This document shows, in pieces, positions 1 to 7,894 of a DNA stretch of 28,071 nucleotides (the first letter of the stretch is position 1; every line of letters begins with the position of its first letter). Below the pieces are notes generated by a model. It worked only from the letters and a program-made list of their open reading frames with translations. It was not told the DNA's origin and searched no databases. The position numbers and the translations under genes were made by a program. This DNA comes from JAYEHC01 sp964490635 (GTDB lineage Bacteria; Patescibacteriota; Minisyncoccia; JAHIHE01; JAGLIN01): the NCBI GenBank assembly GCA_964490635.1, contig CAZBCK010000007.1:1-28071 (forward strand), in the 5' to 3' direction.

Positions 1-37
1 CTTAGCTTAAAATCAAGATTCTCAAGCACCTAATCGG

Positions 38-376
38 TTACCAGTGCCAGTTTTTTTGATACTTTTCAAGATATTTTTTATTTATCGCTATCGTATTATC
101 TGAGCATTCTCCGCATTCAAGAGTAGTAGGTACGCAGTCACTATCAATTTCGCAGTAAAATTCATTTCCTTTTTGATCAACTGTTTTATTATTATTTTGT
201 GTTTTGTAATTCTCAGTAATAAACTTTGTTCCGCTGATAATTATAATTGCTGAGCCAGCAAAAATAATCAGCGCTAAAATAATTTTAGCAGTTAAAGAAG
301 ACAAAAATGTCTTTTGATTATTTTGATTTTGTCCCTGCTCTGAATTTTGATTCAAATTTTGTATTTGGTTTGACAT
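38..376 (-). CDS. Small membrane-anchored cysteine protein, possibly C-terminally truncated
   Basis: The 112-residue product starts with an Asn/Gln-rich cytoplasmic tail of about 27 residues. One hydrophobic segment follows (about residues 28-50), then a short external domain. That domain has four closely spaced cysteines around the motif CEIDSDCV and then ECGEC. Proteins with a DSDCV-type motif behind a single anchor are common in uncultured small-genome bacteria, but their function is unknown to me. The reading frame ends abruptly in KNWHW, and no further cysteines follow, so the C-terminus may have been lost by a frameshift near position 40. The gene lies 15 nt downstream of the ATPase gene, so the two may be co-transcribed. 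No clear Shine-Dalgarno site is seen. I regard it as a real gene of unknown role. Confidence 0.6.
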   Translation of the reverse strand: MSNQIQNLNQNSEQGQNQNNQKTFLSSLTAKIILALIIFAGSAIIIISGTKFITENYKTQNNNKTVDQKGNEFYCEIDSDCVPTTLECGECSDNTIAINKKYLEKYQKNWHW

Positions 377-391
377 AATTTTTTATTTTTA

Positions 392-1534
392 TTATAAAAT
401 AAAATCTAAATAATTATCTCCGTTAATTATTTTGAATTCAGCATTGGGATAAGTCTCTTTCCACAATTTCGGTTCTTTACACTTTTTATTTCCCCATTTA
501 ATTTCATAACCAAATAGCTTTCCGCCGCGTTCTTCAACAAAATCAATCTCTTTTTGATCATAAGTCCGCCAGAAATAATAATTCGCAAAAATACGATTAT
601 TGCTATTGCATTTTATTCTTTCCAAAACGCAAAAATTTTCCCACAAAGCGCCAATATCATTTCTTAAATCAAGTTGATTAAAATTTTGAATTAAACTGTT
701 TCTAATCCCCAAATCATAAAAATAAACTTTATAATTTTTACCAATCTCCTTTCTTAAATTTCTACTAAAAGATCTAATTCTAAAAATAATAAAAGATTGC
801 TCTAGTAATGTTAAATAATTTTCAATAGTGTGACTGTTTTGATTAAGCAAATTCGCTAATTCCGATGCTGAAATTTCATTTCCCAATTGCAATGACAAAG
901 CTTTCAATAAATTTAAAATTAAGTCTGGTTTTCTTAATCCGCTAAATTCCAAAATGTCTTTATACAAATAATTACTGGCGATTTCCAGCAATTCTTCTGT
1001 TGCTTCGTCTTCTGAACAGCCAAACACGCTAGGGTATGTTCCAAAGCGAAGAATATTTTCCAATTTAGCGTTTAAATCAAATAAATCTTCTTCTTGTCTT
1101 ATTTCTTGAACTGAAAAAGGATAAAGTAAATATCTTCTCGCCCTGCCAGTAAGAGATTCGGAAGTTTTATTTGCCAATTCAAAACTTGATGAACCTGTTG
1201 CAATAATTTGAGTTTCAGGAAAAGTATCTGCGATGATTTTTAAAACCAAACCAATGTCTTTTATTTTTTGCGCCTCGTCTAAAATTACTAATTTAGCGCT
1301 TCCTAAGAAATCTTTTAACTTTTCATCATTAGTTGTTTCTAACGCTGTTTTATTCTGCAACAATTCACAATTAATATACTTGTTATTTTGCGGATACTTT
1401 TTTAAAATTTCCTTGCATAAAGTAGTCTTACCAACATGTCTTGCTCCATAAAGAATAATAATCTTGCCCTTAAAAAGACTTTCCTCTATTTGACTTTGTA
1501 ATATTCTTGGTAAAATTTTTGGTTCATAGTTCAT
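392..1534 (-). CDS. AAA+ family ATPase with DUF4143 C-terminal domain
   Basis: The 380-residue protein has a P-loop NTPase domain with Walker A at about residues 30-38 (GARHVGKTT), Walker B at 82-87 (LVILDE) and a TGSSS sensor-like motif near 113. Between about 160 and 240 is a winged-helix-like region. The C-terminal part ends in a PD-(D/E)xK-like fold typical of DUF4143 (QKEIDFVEERGGKLFGYEIK). This family (AAA_14 plus DUF4143) is widespread in bacteria and archaea and often varies between strains. Its biological role is poorly defined. The ATG at 1532-1534 lies inside a heptanucleotide repeat, and the next ATG upstream in this frame is followed by a stop after five codons, so the start is fixed. 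There is no Shine-Dalgarno site outside the repeat. Confidence 0.9.
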   Translation of the reverse strand: MNYEPKILPRILQSQIEESLFKGKIIILYGARHVGKTTLCKEILKKYPQNNKYINCELLQNKTALETTNDEKLKDFLGSAKLVILDEAQKIKDIGLVLKIIADTFPETQIIATGSSSFELANKTSESLTGRARRYLLYPFSVQEIRQEEDLFDLNAKLENILRFGTYPSVFGCSEDEATEELLEIASNYLYKDILEFSGLRKPDLILNLLKALSLQLGNEISASELANLLNQNSHTIENYLTLLEQSFIIFRIRSFSRNLRKEIGKNYKVYFYDLGIRNSLIQNFNQLDLRNDIGALWENFCVLERIKCNSNNRIFANYYFWRTYDQKEIDFVEERGGKLFGYEIKWGNKKCKEPKLWKETYPNAEFKIINGDNYLDFIL

Positions 1535-1648
1535 AGTTCATAGATCATAGTTCATAGATCATAGTTCATAGATCATAGTTCATAGTTCATAGTTCATAGA
1601 TCATAGTTCATAGTTCATAGATCATAGTTCATAGATCATAGATCATAG
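1523..1648. repeat. Heptanucleotide tandem repeat, 18 units (WTCATAG)
   Basis: There are eighteen head-to-tail copies of a 7-bp unit that is either TTCATAG or ATCATAG, with no other variation. Read on the minus strand, each unit contains an ATG (CTATGAA or CTATGAT). The last units supply the start codon and first codons of the ATPase gene. Because 7 is not a multiple of 3, successive ATGs fall in different frames. The array runs into the sequence that is duplicated on the two sides of the scaffold gap, so the true copy number is uncertain. Confidence 0.95.
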
Positions 1649-1697
1649 ATTTAGCTTAATTCTTGAAATATACTTCATATATTACACTAAATTATGC
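1643..1697. repeat. 55-bp sequence duplicated on both sides of the N gap (copy 1)
   Basis: Positions 1643-1697 are identical to 1798-1852, directly before and after the run of Ns. The copy ends exactly where the Ns start, and the second copy begins exactly where they end. This is what two contig ends sharing an assembler k-mer look like, rather than a biological duplication. Confidence 0.9.
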
Positions 1698-1797
1698 NNN
1701 NNNNNNNNNNNNNNNNNNNNNNNNNNNNNNNNNNNNNNNNNNNNNNNNNNNNNNNNNNNNNNNNNNNNNNNNNNNNNNNNNNNNNNNNNNNNNNNNN
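1698..1797. other. Scaffold gap of 100 Ns
   Basis: This is exactly 100 unknown bases, a conventional gap size. It lies beside the heptanucleotide array and is flanked by a 55-bp exact duplication. The stretch 1535-1864 holds only the repeat, this gap and the duplicated sequence, and no gene is visible. Confidence 0.98.
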
Positions 1798-1852
1798 TCA
1801 TAGATTTAGCTTAATTCTTGAAATATACTTCATATATTACACTAAATTATGC
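1798..1852. repeat. 55-bp sequence duplicated on both sides of the N gap (copy 2)
   Basis: This is an exact repeat of 1643-1697. See that entry for why the pair points to overlapping contig ends. Confidence 0.9.
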
Positions 1853-1864
1853 TATTTGTCAAAT

Positions 1865-2785
1865 TTAATCTATAAATTTGAAAGTGGAAAGCATTTGGTT
1901 ATATAGTTGTTTTTGTTGCTCATCTGGACTCTTGCTCCAATCTTGATGTTCTATAAAATATCCATAATTATTATCATGTACAGCAACGATATTGTAAAAA
2001 TATTTATCTTCCCCTTTATATTGTCTTGCGTCATATCCATCTATTTTTATTTCTTTATAATCATCACCATATATTGTATAAAGATATTTATATGTTTTAT
2101 CCAATACACTTATATTAATTCCGCCACTTAACGAACTAAAGCTAAACACGAACTTACGCAAATAACCACCAGCTCCTTCTTGTTTAGGATATTCTCCTTG
2201 AAAAACAACATTCTCAGGATACTTCATTTCAAATCCATACTCCTCATTTCGATAAACTTTCCAATCTGAAAAAGCATCTTCATATTTCTCAAAAACCACC
2301 GGCACCTCAACTTTATAAATCTCACTTCCATCTCTCGCGCTTTCTTCAAAAATTTCTATCAAACCGTTTTTTGTTTGCGGTGTTTGATAAGTTAATTCTT
2401 TTTCAAAAGGATATAACTTGTCCATCCAGCCATCAGCGGTTATAAAAGTATCAACTAAAATATTTTCATTGTTGTCTGTTATTTTTACCCTAACATTCGC
2501 TTCATCAACATTCGCTTTCCCTGAAATTAGAATTGGATTTTTTATCGTTGCGTTTTTTTGTGGCAGTTTAACTTGAATAAAATCATTTCCGAAATATTCA
2601 TCCGTAACTTTTACGGACGGCTTCTGCGCGACAGGAGTTACATTTTCCTTAATCCCGGAAACCAAATATCCCAACAATCCAAAAACAGCGCCAATGCCAA
2701 CAATAAAAATGACAACGATTATAATACTTGGCAAATTTGGAAAAGAGATCGTTTGTTTTGGTTTGTTTTGCATTTCGTTTTGCAT
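1865..2785 (-). CDS. Membrane-anchored protein with Gmad2 immunoglobulin-like domain
   Basis: The 306-residue protein has a short cytoplasmic N-terminus, one hydrophobic segment (about residues 20-45) and a large external part. Residues about 68-165 match the Gmad2-type Ig-like domain: a KNATIKNPILISGKA core, then a VRVKITDNNENIL strand pair and ends that look like IEIFEESARDGSE. The family knows this domain from Gram-positive germination proteins and from many surface proteins of uncultured bacteria, where it is thought to bind cell wall or partner proteins. Residues about 175-306 (from DWKVYRNEEYGFEMKYP) form a second domain of the type often found in predicted lipoproteins. Its function is unknown. 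The protein is probably exposed on the cell surface. Confidence 0.75.
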   Translation of the reverse strand: MQNEMQNKPKQTISFPNLPSIIIVVIFIVGIGAVFGLLGYLVSGIKENVTPVAQKPSVKVTDEYFGNDFIQVKLPQKNATIKNPILISGKANVDEANVRVKITDNNENILVDTFITADGWMDKLYPFEKELTYQTPQTKNGLIEIFEESARDGSEIYKVEVPVVFEKYEDAFSDWKVYRNEEYGFEMKYPENVVFQGEYPKQEGAGGYLRKFVFSFSSLSGGINISVLDKTYKYLYTIYGDDYKEIKIDGYDARQYKGEDKYFYNIVAVHDNNYGYFIEHQDWSKSPDEQQKQLYNQMLSTFKFID

Positions 2786-2841
2786 GGTTTTAGATTAGAT
2801 ATTAAAATAAAAAAATTCTTTTTATGAAAAGAAGTTGAGGT

Positions 2842-2904
2842 AAGGAAGCCGAAGACGTTTATTCCCCCTTTAAAAAAGGGGGAATAAACGTCTTCGGCTT
2901 CCTT
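2842..2904. repeat. Perfect 30-bp inverted repeat with 3-nt loop
   Basis: The arms 2842-2871 and 2875-2904 are perfectly complementary around AAA. The stem includes GGAAGCCGAAGACG and a CCCCC/GGGGG block. It abuts and overlaps the galT stop codon (TTA at 2903-2905 on the plus strand). On the minus strand the stem is followed by ACCTCAAC rather than a T tract, so it is not a classical terminator. It belongs to the same family as 5419-5478. Confidence 0.9.
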
Positions 2905-3859
2905 AATCTTCCCAATAAAACTCCGCCGCATCCTCGGGAGAGATTTTAACGACAAAAGCGTCCGTTGCCAGCTCAAACCCCGCCCAGATATTTATCCGTG
3001 GCGCGATGACAAAATGAAAATGCAGATCTTCCCCGACTGGCGCATAGTGAAGATAAAAATTATACGGTGCATTTATTCCGCCAAGTTTTGACAGAATTAT
3101 TTGAAACACTTCAGCCAAACTCCTGAATTCATTTTCTTTCATTTCAGTTATATTTCTATAATGTTTCTTTGGAAAGATCCACGCTTCATAATTAAATCTT
3201 GGCGCGTACGGTGTGAAACAAACAAAATCATCATTGGCATAAATGAACCGCTCGCTTTTCTCTTCTTTTTTTATTATACTGCAATATGGACAATCTTCAT
3301 ATTTTTTGACAGCCTCAACCTTTTCCCGAACCAAACTTGGAATAATATTCGTGGCAACAATTTGACTGTGGGAGTGAGCAAGCGACGCTCCTCCTTCCGC
3401 GCCGCTATTTTTGAAAATCTGGACATATTTTATCCCGTCCTTCGCACTTAGATCTACCATTCTCAGTGAATATACTTTTAATATTTTCTCTATCTCTTCC
3501 ACATTTAGATCCGCCAGCTGTTTTTTGTGATCCGGCGTCTCAGCAATAATTTCATGATATCCAAACGCTTCCCCGCCAGTGTAGTATTCATCGTTTGTTA
3601 CAATTTCTTTTTTTAAATTTTTCTCAACAGCCGGAAACTTATTTGGAAACCATCTTATCTCCCATTTGTTCTTGTCACCTATCCTGCCAATTTCCGGCGG
3701 AGTCAGATGCTCATTTCCAGGACAAAAATAGCAAATGTTTTTTTTACCATCTTTTTTATCATCTGTTTTATTTTCCTTAACCTGCTTTGGCCTCTTTCCG
3801 CGTTCAGCAGCAATATAGCTCCAACGATTAAGAATATAATCTTTTCGTAACTGGATCAT
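2903..3859 (-). CDS. galT: Galactose-1-phosphate uridylyltransferase (GalT-like)
   Basis: GalT transfers UMP between UDP-glucose and galactose 1-phosphate in the Leloir pathway, in the cytoplasm, through a uridylylated histidine. The 318-residue protein shows the family layout. A CxxC zinc pair lies at Cys43/Cys46 (CYFCPGNE). The active-site loop is at 162-166 (HSHSQ), where the second His is the expected nucleophile and Ser takes the place of the more usual Pro. A second CxxC pair lies at Cys190/Cys193. A C-terminal HIT-like strand has His280 and His282 (LHFHFVIAPR). The length is near the usual 320-350 residues. A related ADP-glucose phosphorylase activity cannot be excluded from sequence alone. 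The neighbours are two glycosidases and a permease, which fits sugar use. Confidence 0.88.
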   Translation of the reverse strand: MIQLRKDYILNRWSYIAAERGKRPKQVKENKTDDKKDGKKNICYFCPGNEHLTPPEIGRIGDKNKWEIRWFPNKFPAVEKNLKKEIVTNDEYYTGGEAFGYHEIIAETPDHKKQLADLNVEEIEKILKVYSLRMVDLSAKDGIKYVQIFKNSGAEGGASLAHSHSQIVATNIIPSLVREKVEAVKKYEDCPYCSIIKKEEKSERFIYANDDFVCFTPYAPRFNYEAWIFPKKHYRNITEMKENEFRSLAEVFQIILSKLGGINAPYNFYLHYAPVGEDLHFHFVIAPRINIWAGFELATDAFVVKISPEDAAEFYWED

Positions 3860-3960
3860 TATAGTTATTTTTAAATTTTTTATTTATAACTTAAAGCTTC
3901 AAACAACCCTATAGTTGTATTCTACCAAATATTTAATATTATATCAAACTTGTATTCTTG

Positions 3961-4276
3961 GGATTTACGCGTTTACTGTCATTCCTGCACTGAACTAAAT
4001 TCAGCATAAACTCCGGCAGGAATTGTAGAAGTTAGATAATTCACTAACAGAATAATATTAATAAAAAATTTAAATTCTCTCTTTTGTCATCCCGAGTGGA
4101 GTGGAACCGAGAGATCCCTCTCAATCTCACAAAATGTTTATTAGGGAAGTATTTTTTTTAAGAGCGATTCCTCCATTCCGCTCATTCGCACCTCATTCGC
4201 TCCAGTCGGAATAACAAAGTTTATTAGTGAATTACATAACATCTACAAGAATAACAATGGGCAAACGCGTAAATCC
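3961..4276. repeat. Nested inverted-repeat (MITE-like) element
   Basis: The ends form a perfect 14-bp inverted repeat, GGATTTACGCGTTT at 3961-3974 and its complement at 4263-4276. Inside this, the sequence from TGTAGAAGTTAGATAATTC (about 4026-4050) is matched, inverted and with few changes, near 4219-4256. A small hairpin (ATTCCTGC / GCAGGAAT) is nested in the left arm, and a separate repeat occupies the centre (4082-4218). There is no open reading frame of note. The whole gene-free stretch 3860-4293 is occupied by this element and short flanks. Confidence 0.75.
4082..4218. repeat. Inverted-repeat element with TTTTGTCATCCCGA-type ends
   Basis: The left end TTTTGTCATCCCGAGTGGAG matches the complement of the right end (CTCCAGTCGGAATAACAAAG) at most positions. 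It is inserted in the centre of the larger element at 3961-4276. The same kind of end, GTCATCCCGAAGAAAG (seen inverted near 15285-15309), bounds the element at 15186-15309, so this is a genome-wide family. Confidence 0.65.
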
Positions 4277-4293
4277 TAATATATTTATTCTCT

Positions 4294-5298
4294 TTAAAAA
4301 ACCTCCTTCGCCTCTTCCCAGATCCTATCATCGCCTTTTTCCGTTTTTAACCAGTACCACCATTCCGCGCCCCAAAGATATGCTTCAGAAAATTCTATCT
4401 TTCTGACATATTCTATATTTTCGCGAAACTGTTCGAGACTCATTGATTTAAACTGCTCATCAAGCGGAGTATCCAATATCGCCTCTGGACCCCATGGCTC
4501 TGCTTGCAATTCTACAATAATTACTTTATCCACACCGGTAACATACATAATGATTGCCGCTTTTATTCTGTAGCTGATTGAAGCAACCGGATAGTGAACA
4601 TACCCAAAATGTTTATCCCAGACAATCCGATATAAAGTCGTTCCCAGAATATCAGCTCTTCCCGCCGCATTATACCAAGTGCCAAGCTCACCGCTGTCTG
4701 AAATTATGATCGGACGGCTATCAAGAGAATGAACCAAATCAATTTCCCTATCCAAAAAATCTTTGTCCAGCTTCGGGCATTCCCCAAAAGGCAGAAACGG
4801 TTCATTTTCAACTTGCCAGGCGGTAATGTTTTTCTTATCTTTGTAGCGCTCTACAATTTTTTCTATTATTTCCAAAAGCTCTTCCTGCCTTTCCTTTTCT
4901 TTCAGTTCTCCCGCCCATCTCGGAATATGACATTCCGGCCATCTCGGTTGTTTTTGCCCCAAGACAATAATCATTTTCACATCGCGTTTTTCCGCCTCTT
5001 CAATTTGCCAATCTAAGTCATCAAATAAATATACATCTTTCTGTGGCTCAACCTCCATCCAATAAGAAGACAAGCGAACCCGCTTCACGCCGGCGTCGTC
5101 TAAAATGGCAAGATATGTTTCTTTCCAATCCAATCCCAAATACTCCGCGAATGTCTTGTTGAATGTCACGCCATATTGAACATCTTCTCTTCTGGGAATA
5201 AAAACAAAATAAATTGTTAAAATAATAACAGCAAAAAAAATTACGATTATTAAAATCTTCTTTCTCGGATTTTTTCTGCGTTTTTTTATTATTGACAT
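4294..5298 (-). CDS. Membrane-anchored clan-A glycoside hydrolase (cellulase-like TIM barrel)
   Basis: The 334-residue protein begins with a Lys/Arg-rich tail and one hydrophobic segment (about residues 13-34), so it is anchored with the catalytic domain outside the membrane. The rest looks like a GH5/GH42-type (beta/alpha)8 barrel. The motif WQVENEPF (Asn165-Glu166) is the usual acid/base pair after strand 4. VIIVELQAEPWG near the C-terminus supplies the likely nucleophile (Glu263, or less likely Glu267). RVRLSSYWMEVEP early in the barrel resembles the first strands of this clan. The substrate cannot be read from sequence. It lies between galT and a permease gene, which fits release of sugar outside the cell and use inside, but this link is inference. 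Confidence 0.78.
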   Translation of the reverse strand: MSIIKKRRKNPRKKILIIVIFFAVIILTIYFVFIPRREDVQYGVTFNKTFAEYLGLDWKETYLAILDDAGVKRVRLSSYWMEVEPQKDVYLFDDLDWQIEEAEKRDVKMIIVLGQKQPRWPECHIPRWAGELKEKERQEELLEIIEKIVERYKDKKNITAWQVENEPFLPFGECPKLDKDFLDREIDLVHSLDSRPIIISDSGELGTWYNAAGRADILGTTLYRIVWDKHFGYVHYPVASISYRIKAAIIMYVTGVDKVIIVELQAEPWGPEAILDTPLDEQFKSMSLEQFRENIEYVRKIEFSEAYLWGAEWWYWLKTEKGDDRIWEEAKEVF

Positions 5299-5381
5299 AA
5301 GTTTAGTAATGAAAGAACTAACGACCGATTTCAGAAATTTTCTTTTTTTTGAAAACGGTCTTTTTTTATAATTTTGAAAAA

Positions 5382-5416
5382 ATTCTAATTCCCTTTTAAT
5401 AAAAGGGAATTAGAAT
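5382..5416 (-). terminator. Probable rho-independent terminator downstream of the EamA gene
   Basis: There is a perfect 16-bp stem (arms 5382-5397 and 5401-5416) with a 3-nt loop. On the minus strand it is followed directly by TTTTTCAAAAT. It ends transcription coming from the EamA gene before the glycosidase gene starts. The stem is also part of the palindrome cluster that continues at 5419. Confidence 0.65.
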
Positions 5417-5418
5417 AA

Positions 5419-5478
5419 GGAAGTCGAAGGCGTTTGTTCCCCCTTTTATAAAAGGGGGAACAAACGCCTTCGACTTCC
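5419..5478. repeat. 60-bp perfect palindrome, second copy of the 2842 family
   Basis: The arms pair perfectly to the centre (TTTTATAAAA at 5444-5453). The sequence differs from the 2842-2904 palindrome at three arm positions within its first 28 bases (C to T, A to G, A to G), and each change has a matching change in the other arm. The core GGAAG-CGAAG-CGTTT-TTCCCCC is shared. Confidence 0.9.
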
Positions 5479-5502
5479 ACTTAATTTCCTTTATAAAAAA
5501 TA

Positions 5503-6405
5503 TTACCCCACCAGCAAAACCAACCCCACTCCGATCAATCCAATCGCCAGCAATTTTTTTATAATCACTTCTTTCCCAATTTGCTCCTTGTATAAATTAG
5601 GAAGTTTTTTGGAAAGAATGAACGCGAAGATCAGGAGAAAAACATATTGTGATGCTTGCAAAGAATTTATGACAGAGACACTGCTTTTTTCTATGGAAAT
5701 CGCGTAGAAAATCATCACGGCAGCAATGGCGGCTAAGATCTTATTCGGAACAAAAAGATATGCTGTCTTTTTTTTGATTGTCTGCGGAGTGGAAAATATT
5801 ATCTTTCTGTTTTGAGAAGATATGAGAAGCGCCAACGCTCCCAAAAATCCACCAAATTGCAAAAGAATAAATCCGTCAAAAAACGGCATGTTTAGAAACA
5901 AAAATTTTGTTGAAGTGTAATAAATCGCAAAAAGAAATCCTGCTAAGATCGCAAAATAAAACCCCTTGATGATAATATGCTTTCCCTTCTCAAATTTTGA
6001 AGACATCAACATCCCGCCAAGAACAAATAAAACGAATGCAATAATCTGTTCAAAAATCAATCGTTCACCCAAAAATAAATAAGACAAACAGAAAGTGAAT
6101 GTTGGAACAGATCCGCCGACAATCGGAATGACTCTTGATGTCTCGCTTAATTTTATCGCTCTATAAAAAACAAGAAGAGCCAAAACAAATAGAGCACCAA
6201 TTAAAACACCGAAAACCAAATACTTCGTTCCAGGAAAAGTAAAGCCGAAAATAGGAATAGCGGCTAAAAAAAGAATTTGGGAAATACTGGAATAAAAAGT
6301 ATAAGCCACCGGACGAAGGACCGTGTTGGAAACAAGATGTTTGTCTATAATTGAAACAACCGCGTTGAGAAAATGGGCAAGAATTGTGATAATGATCCAA
6401 GACAT
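5503..6405 (-). CDS. EamA/DMT-family permease
   Basis: The 300-residue protein is almost entirely hydrophobic, with about ten predicted membrane segments arranged as two five-helix repeats, the layout of the drug/metabolite transporter superfamily. The sequence SETSRVIPIVGGSVPTFTF after the third segment and SSVSVINSLQASQYVFLLIFA after the eighth resemble the paired EamA signatures. Family members export or import amino acids, sugars or other metabolites, and the substrate cannot be read here. It is flanked by glycoside hydrolase genes on both sides. A terminator follows at 5382-5416. Confidence 0.85.
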   Translation of the reverse strand: MSWIIITILAHFLNAVVSIIDKHLVSNTVLRPVAYTFYSSISQILFLAAIPIFGFTFPGTKYLVFGVLIGALFVLALLVFYRAIKLSETSRVIPIVGGSVPTFTFCLSYLFLGERLIFEQIIAFVLFVLGGMLMSSKFEKGKHIIIKGFYFAILAGFLFAIYYTSTKFLFLNMPFFDGFILLQFGGFLGALALLISSQNRKIIFSTPQTIKKKTAYLFVPNKILAAIAAVMIFYAISIEKSSVSVINSLQASQYVFLLIFAFILSKKLPNLYKEQIGKEVIIKKLLAIGLIGVGLVLLVG

Positions 6406-6412
6406 ATCATTC

Positions 6413-6444
6413 TAACATTTAAACAAGTTAACATTTAAACAAGT
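6413..6444. repeat. 16-bp perfect tandem duplication
   Basis: TAACATTTAAACAAGT occurs twice head to tail, just upstream of the EamA start codon. It could affect expression of that gene, but no promoter motif is clear. Confidence 0.85.
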
Positions 6445-6465
6445 TCATAACTAGTTCAAGGAACT

Positions 6466-6700
6466 TGTCATTCTAAACTTGTTTTAGAATCTTTGTTCTT
6501 TTCGATTTTGACTTGTACTATTTACACTATACTTTTTTTGTTGGTACTCCAAATCTCAATGCACTAACAGAAAATTAGTGCATTATGGTTTCAAATACAA
6601 CTTGAAACCAACACACCTCCAACTTATTCAAACAATTTATGATTTATAGATTTGGCTAGACATAGAATAAAGCAGATTCTGAAACAAGTTCAGAATGGCA
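6466..6700. repeat. MITE-like element A with TTGTCATTCT...AGAATGGCA ends
   Basis: The left end is a hairpin (ATTCTAAA, loop, TTTAGAAT; 6470-6490). The right end is a hairpin of the same type (ATTCTGAA, loop, TTCAGAAT; 6676-6696), and the two ends are inverted relative to each other. Two further perfect hairpins lie inside: AATGCACTAA/TTAGTGCATT, and TGGTTTCAA/TTGAAACCA. No reading frame is present. It fills nearly all of the gene-free stretch 6406-6706. A related copy in opposite orientation is at 21237-21441. Confidence 0.75.
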
Positions 6701-6706
6701 TATTTT

Positions 6707-7879
6707 TCAGAACGATAAACCATTCTCCCCACAAATTCTCGCATATTCCCTCGCGCTCTTTCTAACCCTTATCTCCATCTTCTCATAATCCATCTCAGTC
6801 AATCCAAACCTTGGTTTAAATCCGTCTACCCATTCAAAATTATCAAGCAATGACCAATGCAAATATCCTTTTACATCTACACCCTCACTTATCGCTTTGT
6901 GAATATATTTCAGATGCTTTTTGATAAATTCCGTGCGGTTTTTATCTTCCGCGTCCGCCAATCCGTTTTCCGCAATATAAATCGGCAGATTATATTTTTG
7001 CAGATCTTTCAACACATAATAAATTCCTTTGGGGAATATTTCCCAACCAAGGTCAGAGACTTTTTTGTTTTCGTTTTCTATTTTCAGAAACGGAAATTTA
7101 GATGTGATTTTTATACAATCGTGAAAATAGTAATTTACACCGAGAAAATCTTGCTTATCTTTAACACAAACTAAGAATAATCTATTCCGTATAAAGTTAA
7201 AAATATTTGCCACCGTGCGATTTAGAAAAGACTTTTTGTTGTCAGGATCAACAAAAGAATAATTTTGCGCAAGACCGACTTTCGCGTTTTTATTAAAATT
7301 ATGTATTGCTTGATACGCTTTTTTGTGAGCTCTGAGAAAATTTAAAAAAACAAGAGGCGTTAAAAAAATATTCTTTTTTTGTGGCGGAAATCTTCCCGCA
7401 ATATACGCCTCCGATAAATAGATCATCGGTTCGTTTATAGTCACCCAAAAATCAACTAAATCGCCAAGTTTTTCCGCAACGAATTTTGTGTAATTTTCAA
7501 AATAGCTAGCGGATTTTCTGTTTTGCCATCCGCCTTTTTCAGCAAACCAAATCGGTGAAGTAAAATGCCAAATCGTCACCATTGATTTTATGTTTCTTTC
7601 TTTCAGGGCTAATAATATTTTTCTGTAGCGCTCAATTTCTTTGTGATTAAATCTTCCCTCTTCCGGTTCAATCCGCGACCATTCCAACGAAAAACGATGA
7701 GTATTATGATTTAATTCATTTGCCAGATCAAAATATTTTTCATATTGATTATAATAATCACACGCTCGCCCTGCTGGAAAATCTTTTGACCAGTCGCAAT
7801 TTTCAATCCCACCCTCAACCTGATACGACGAAACTGCCGCGCCCCAGAGAAAGTTTTTTGGAAATTTCAGATTAGGCAT
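6707..7879 (-). CDS. Glycoside hydrolase family 1 beta-glycosidase
   Basis: The 390-residue protein has the full GH1 pattern. It begins FPKNFLWGAAVSSYQVEGG. The acid/base Glu150 lies in TINEP, the nucleophile Glu304 in IAENGLAD, and the sugar-binding tail reads HWSLLDNFEW-DGF-PRFGL. GH1 enzymes hydrolyse beta-linked glucosides, galactosides or phospho-sugars with retention of configuration. No signal peptide is visible, so it acts in the cytoplasm on imported oligosaccharides. It is shorter than the usual 440-470 residues, mainly in the central loops. It ends beside element A and starts 15 nt downstream of the thioredoxin-CcdA gene, so both may share a transcript. The substrate is not decided. 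Confidence 0.93.
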   Translation of the reverse strand: MPNLKFPKNFLWGAAVSSYQVEGGIENCDWSKDFPAGRACDYYNQYEKYFDLANELNHNTHRFSLEWSRIEPEEGRFNHKEIERYRKILLALKERNIKSMVTIWHFTSPIWFAEKGGWQNRKSASYFENYTKFVAEKLGDLVDFWVTINEPMIYLSEAYIAGRFPPQKKNIFLTPLVFLNFLRAHKKAYQAIHNFNKNAKVGLAQNYSFVDPDNKKSFLNRTVANIFNFIRNRLFLVCVKDKQDFLGVNYYFHDCIKITSKFPFLKIENENKKVSDLGWEIFPKGIYYVLKDLQKYNLPIYIAENGLADAEDKNRTEFIKKHLKYIHKAISEGVDVKGYLHWSLLDNFEWVDGFKPRFGLTEMDYEKMEIRVRKSAREYARICGENGLSF

Positions 7880-7894
7880 ATATTTTTATATAAA

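Noticed and set aside
1523..1648. Repeat array that could be taken for a CRISPR
   Set aside because: Units are 7 bp and contiguous, with no spacers and no cas genes in the window.
1694..1906. Plus-strand reading frame across the N gap
   Set aside because: Most of its codons are unknown bases and the rest is antisense to the Gmad2 gene or to repeat sequence.
2719..2976. 85-codon minus-strand frame across the palindrome at 2842
   Set aside because: It overlaps the end of galT in another frame and the start of the Gmad2 gene, and is mostly repeat sequence.
5330..5370. Possible plus-strand terminator (GACCGATTTC...GAAAACGGTC with a T run)
   Set aside because: No plus-strand gene lies upstream, the loop is long and the stem has a mismatch. 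It may only be chance in T-rich sequence.
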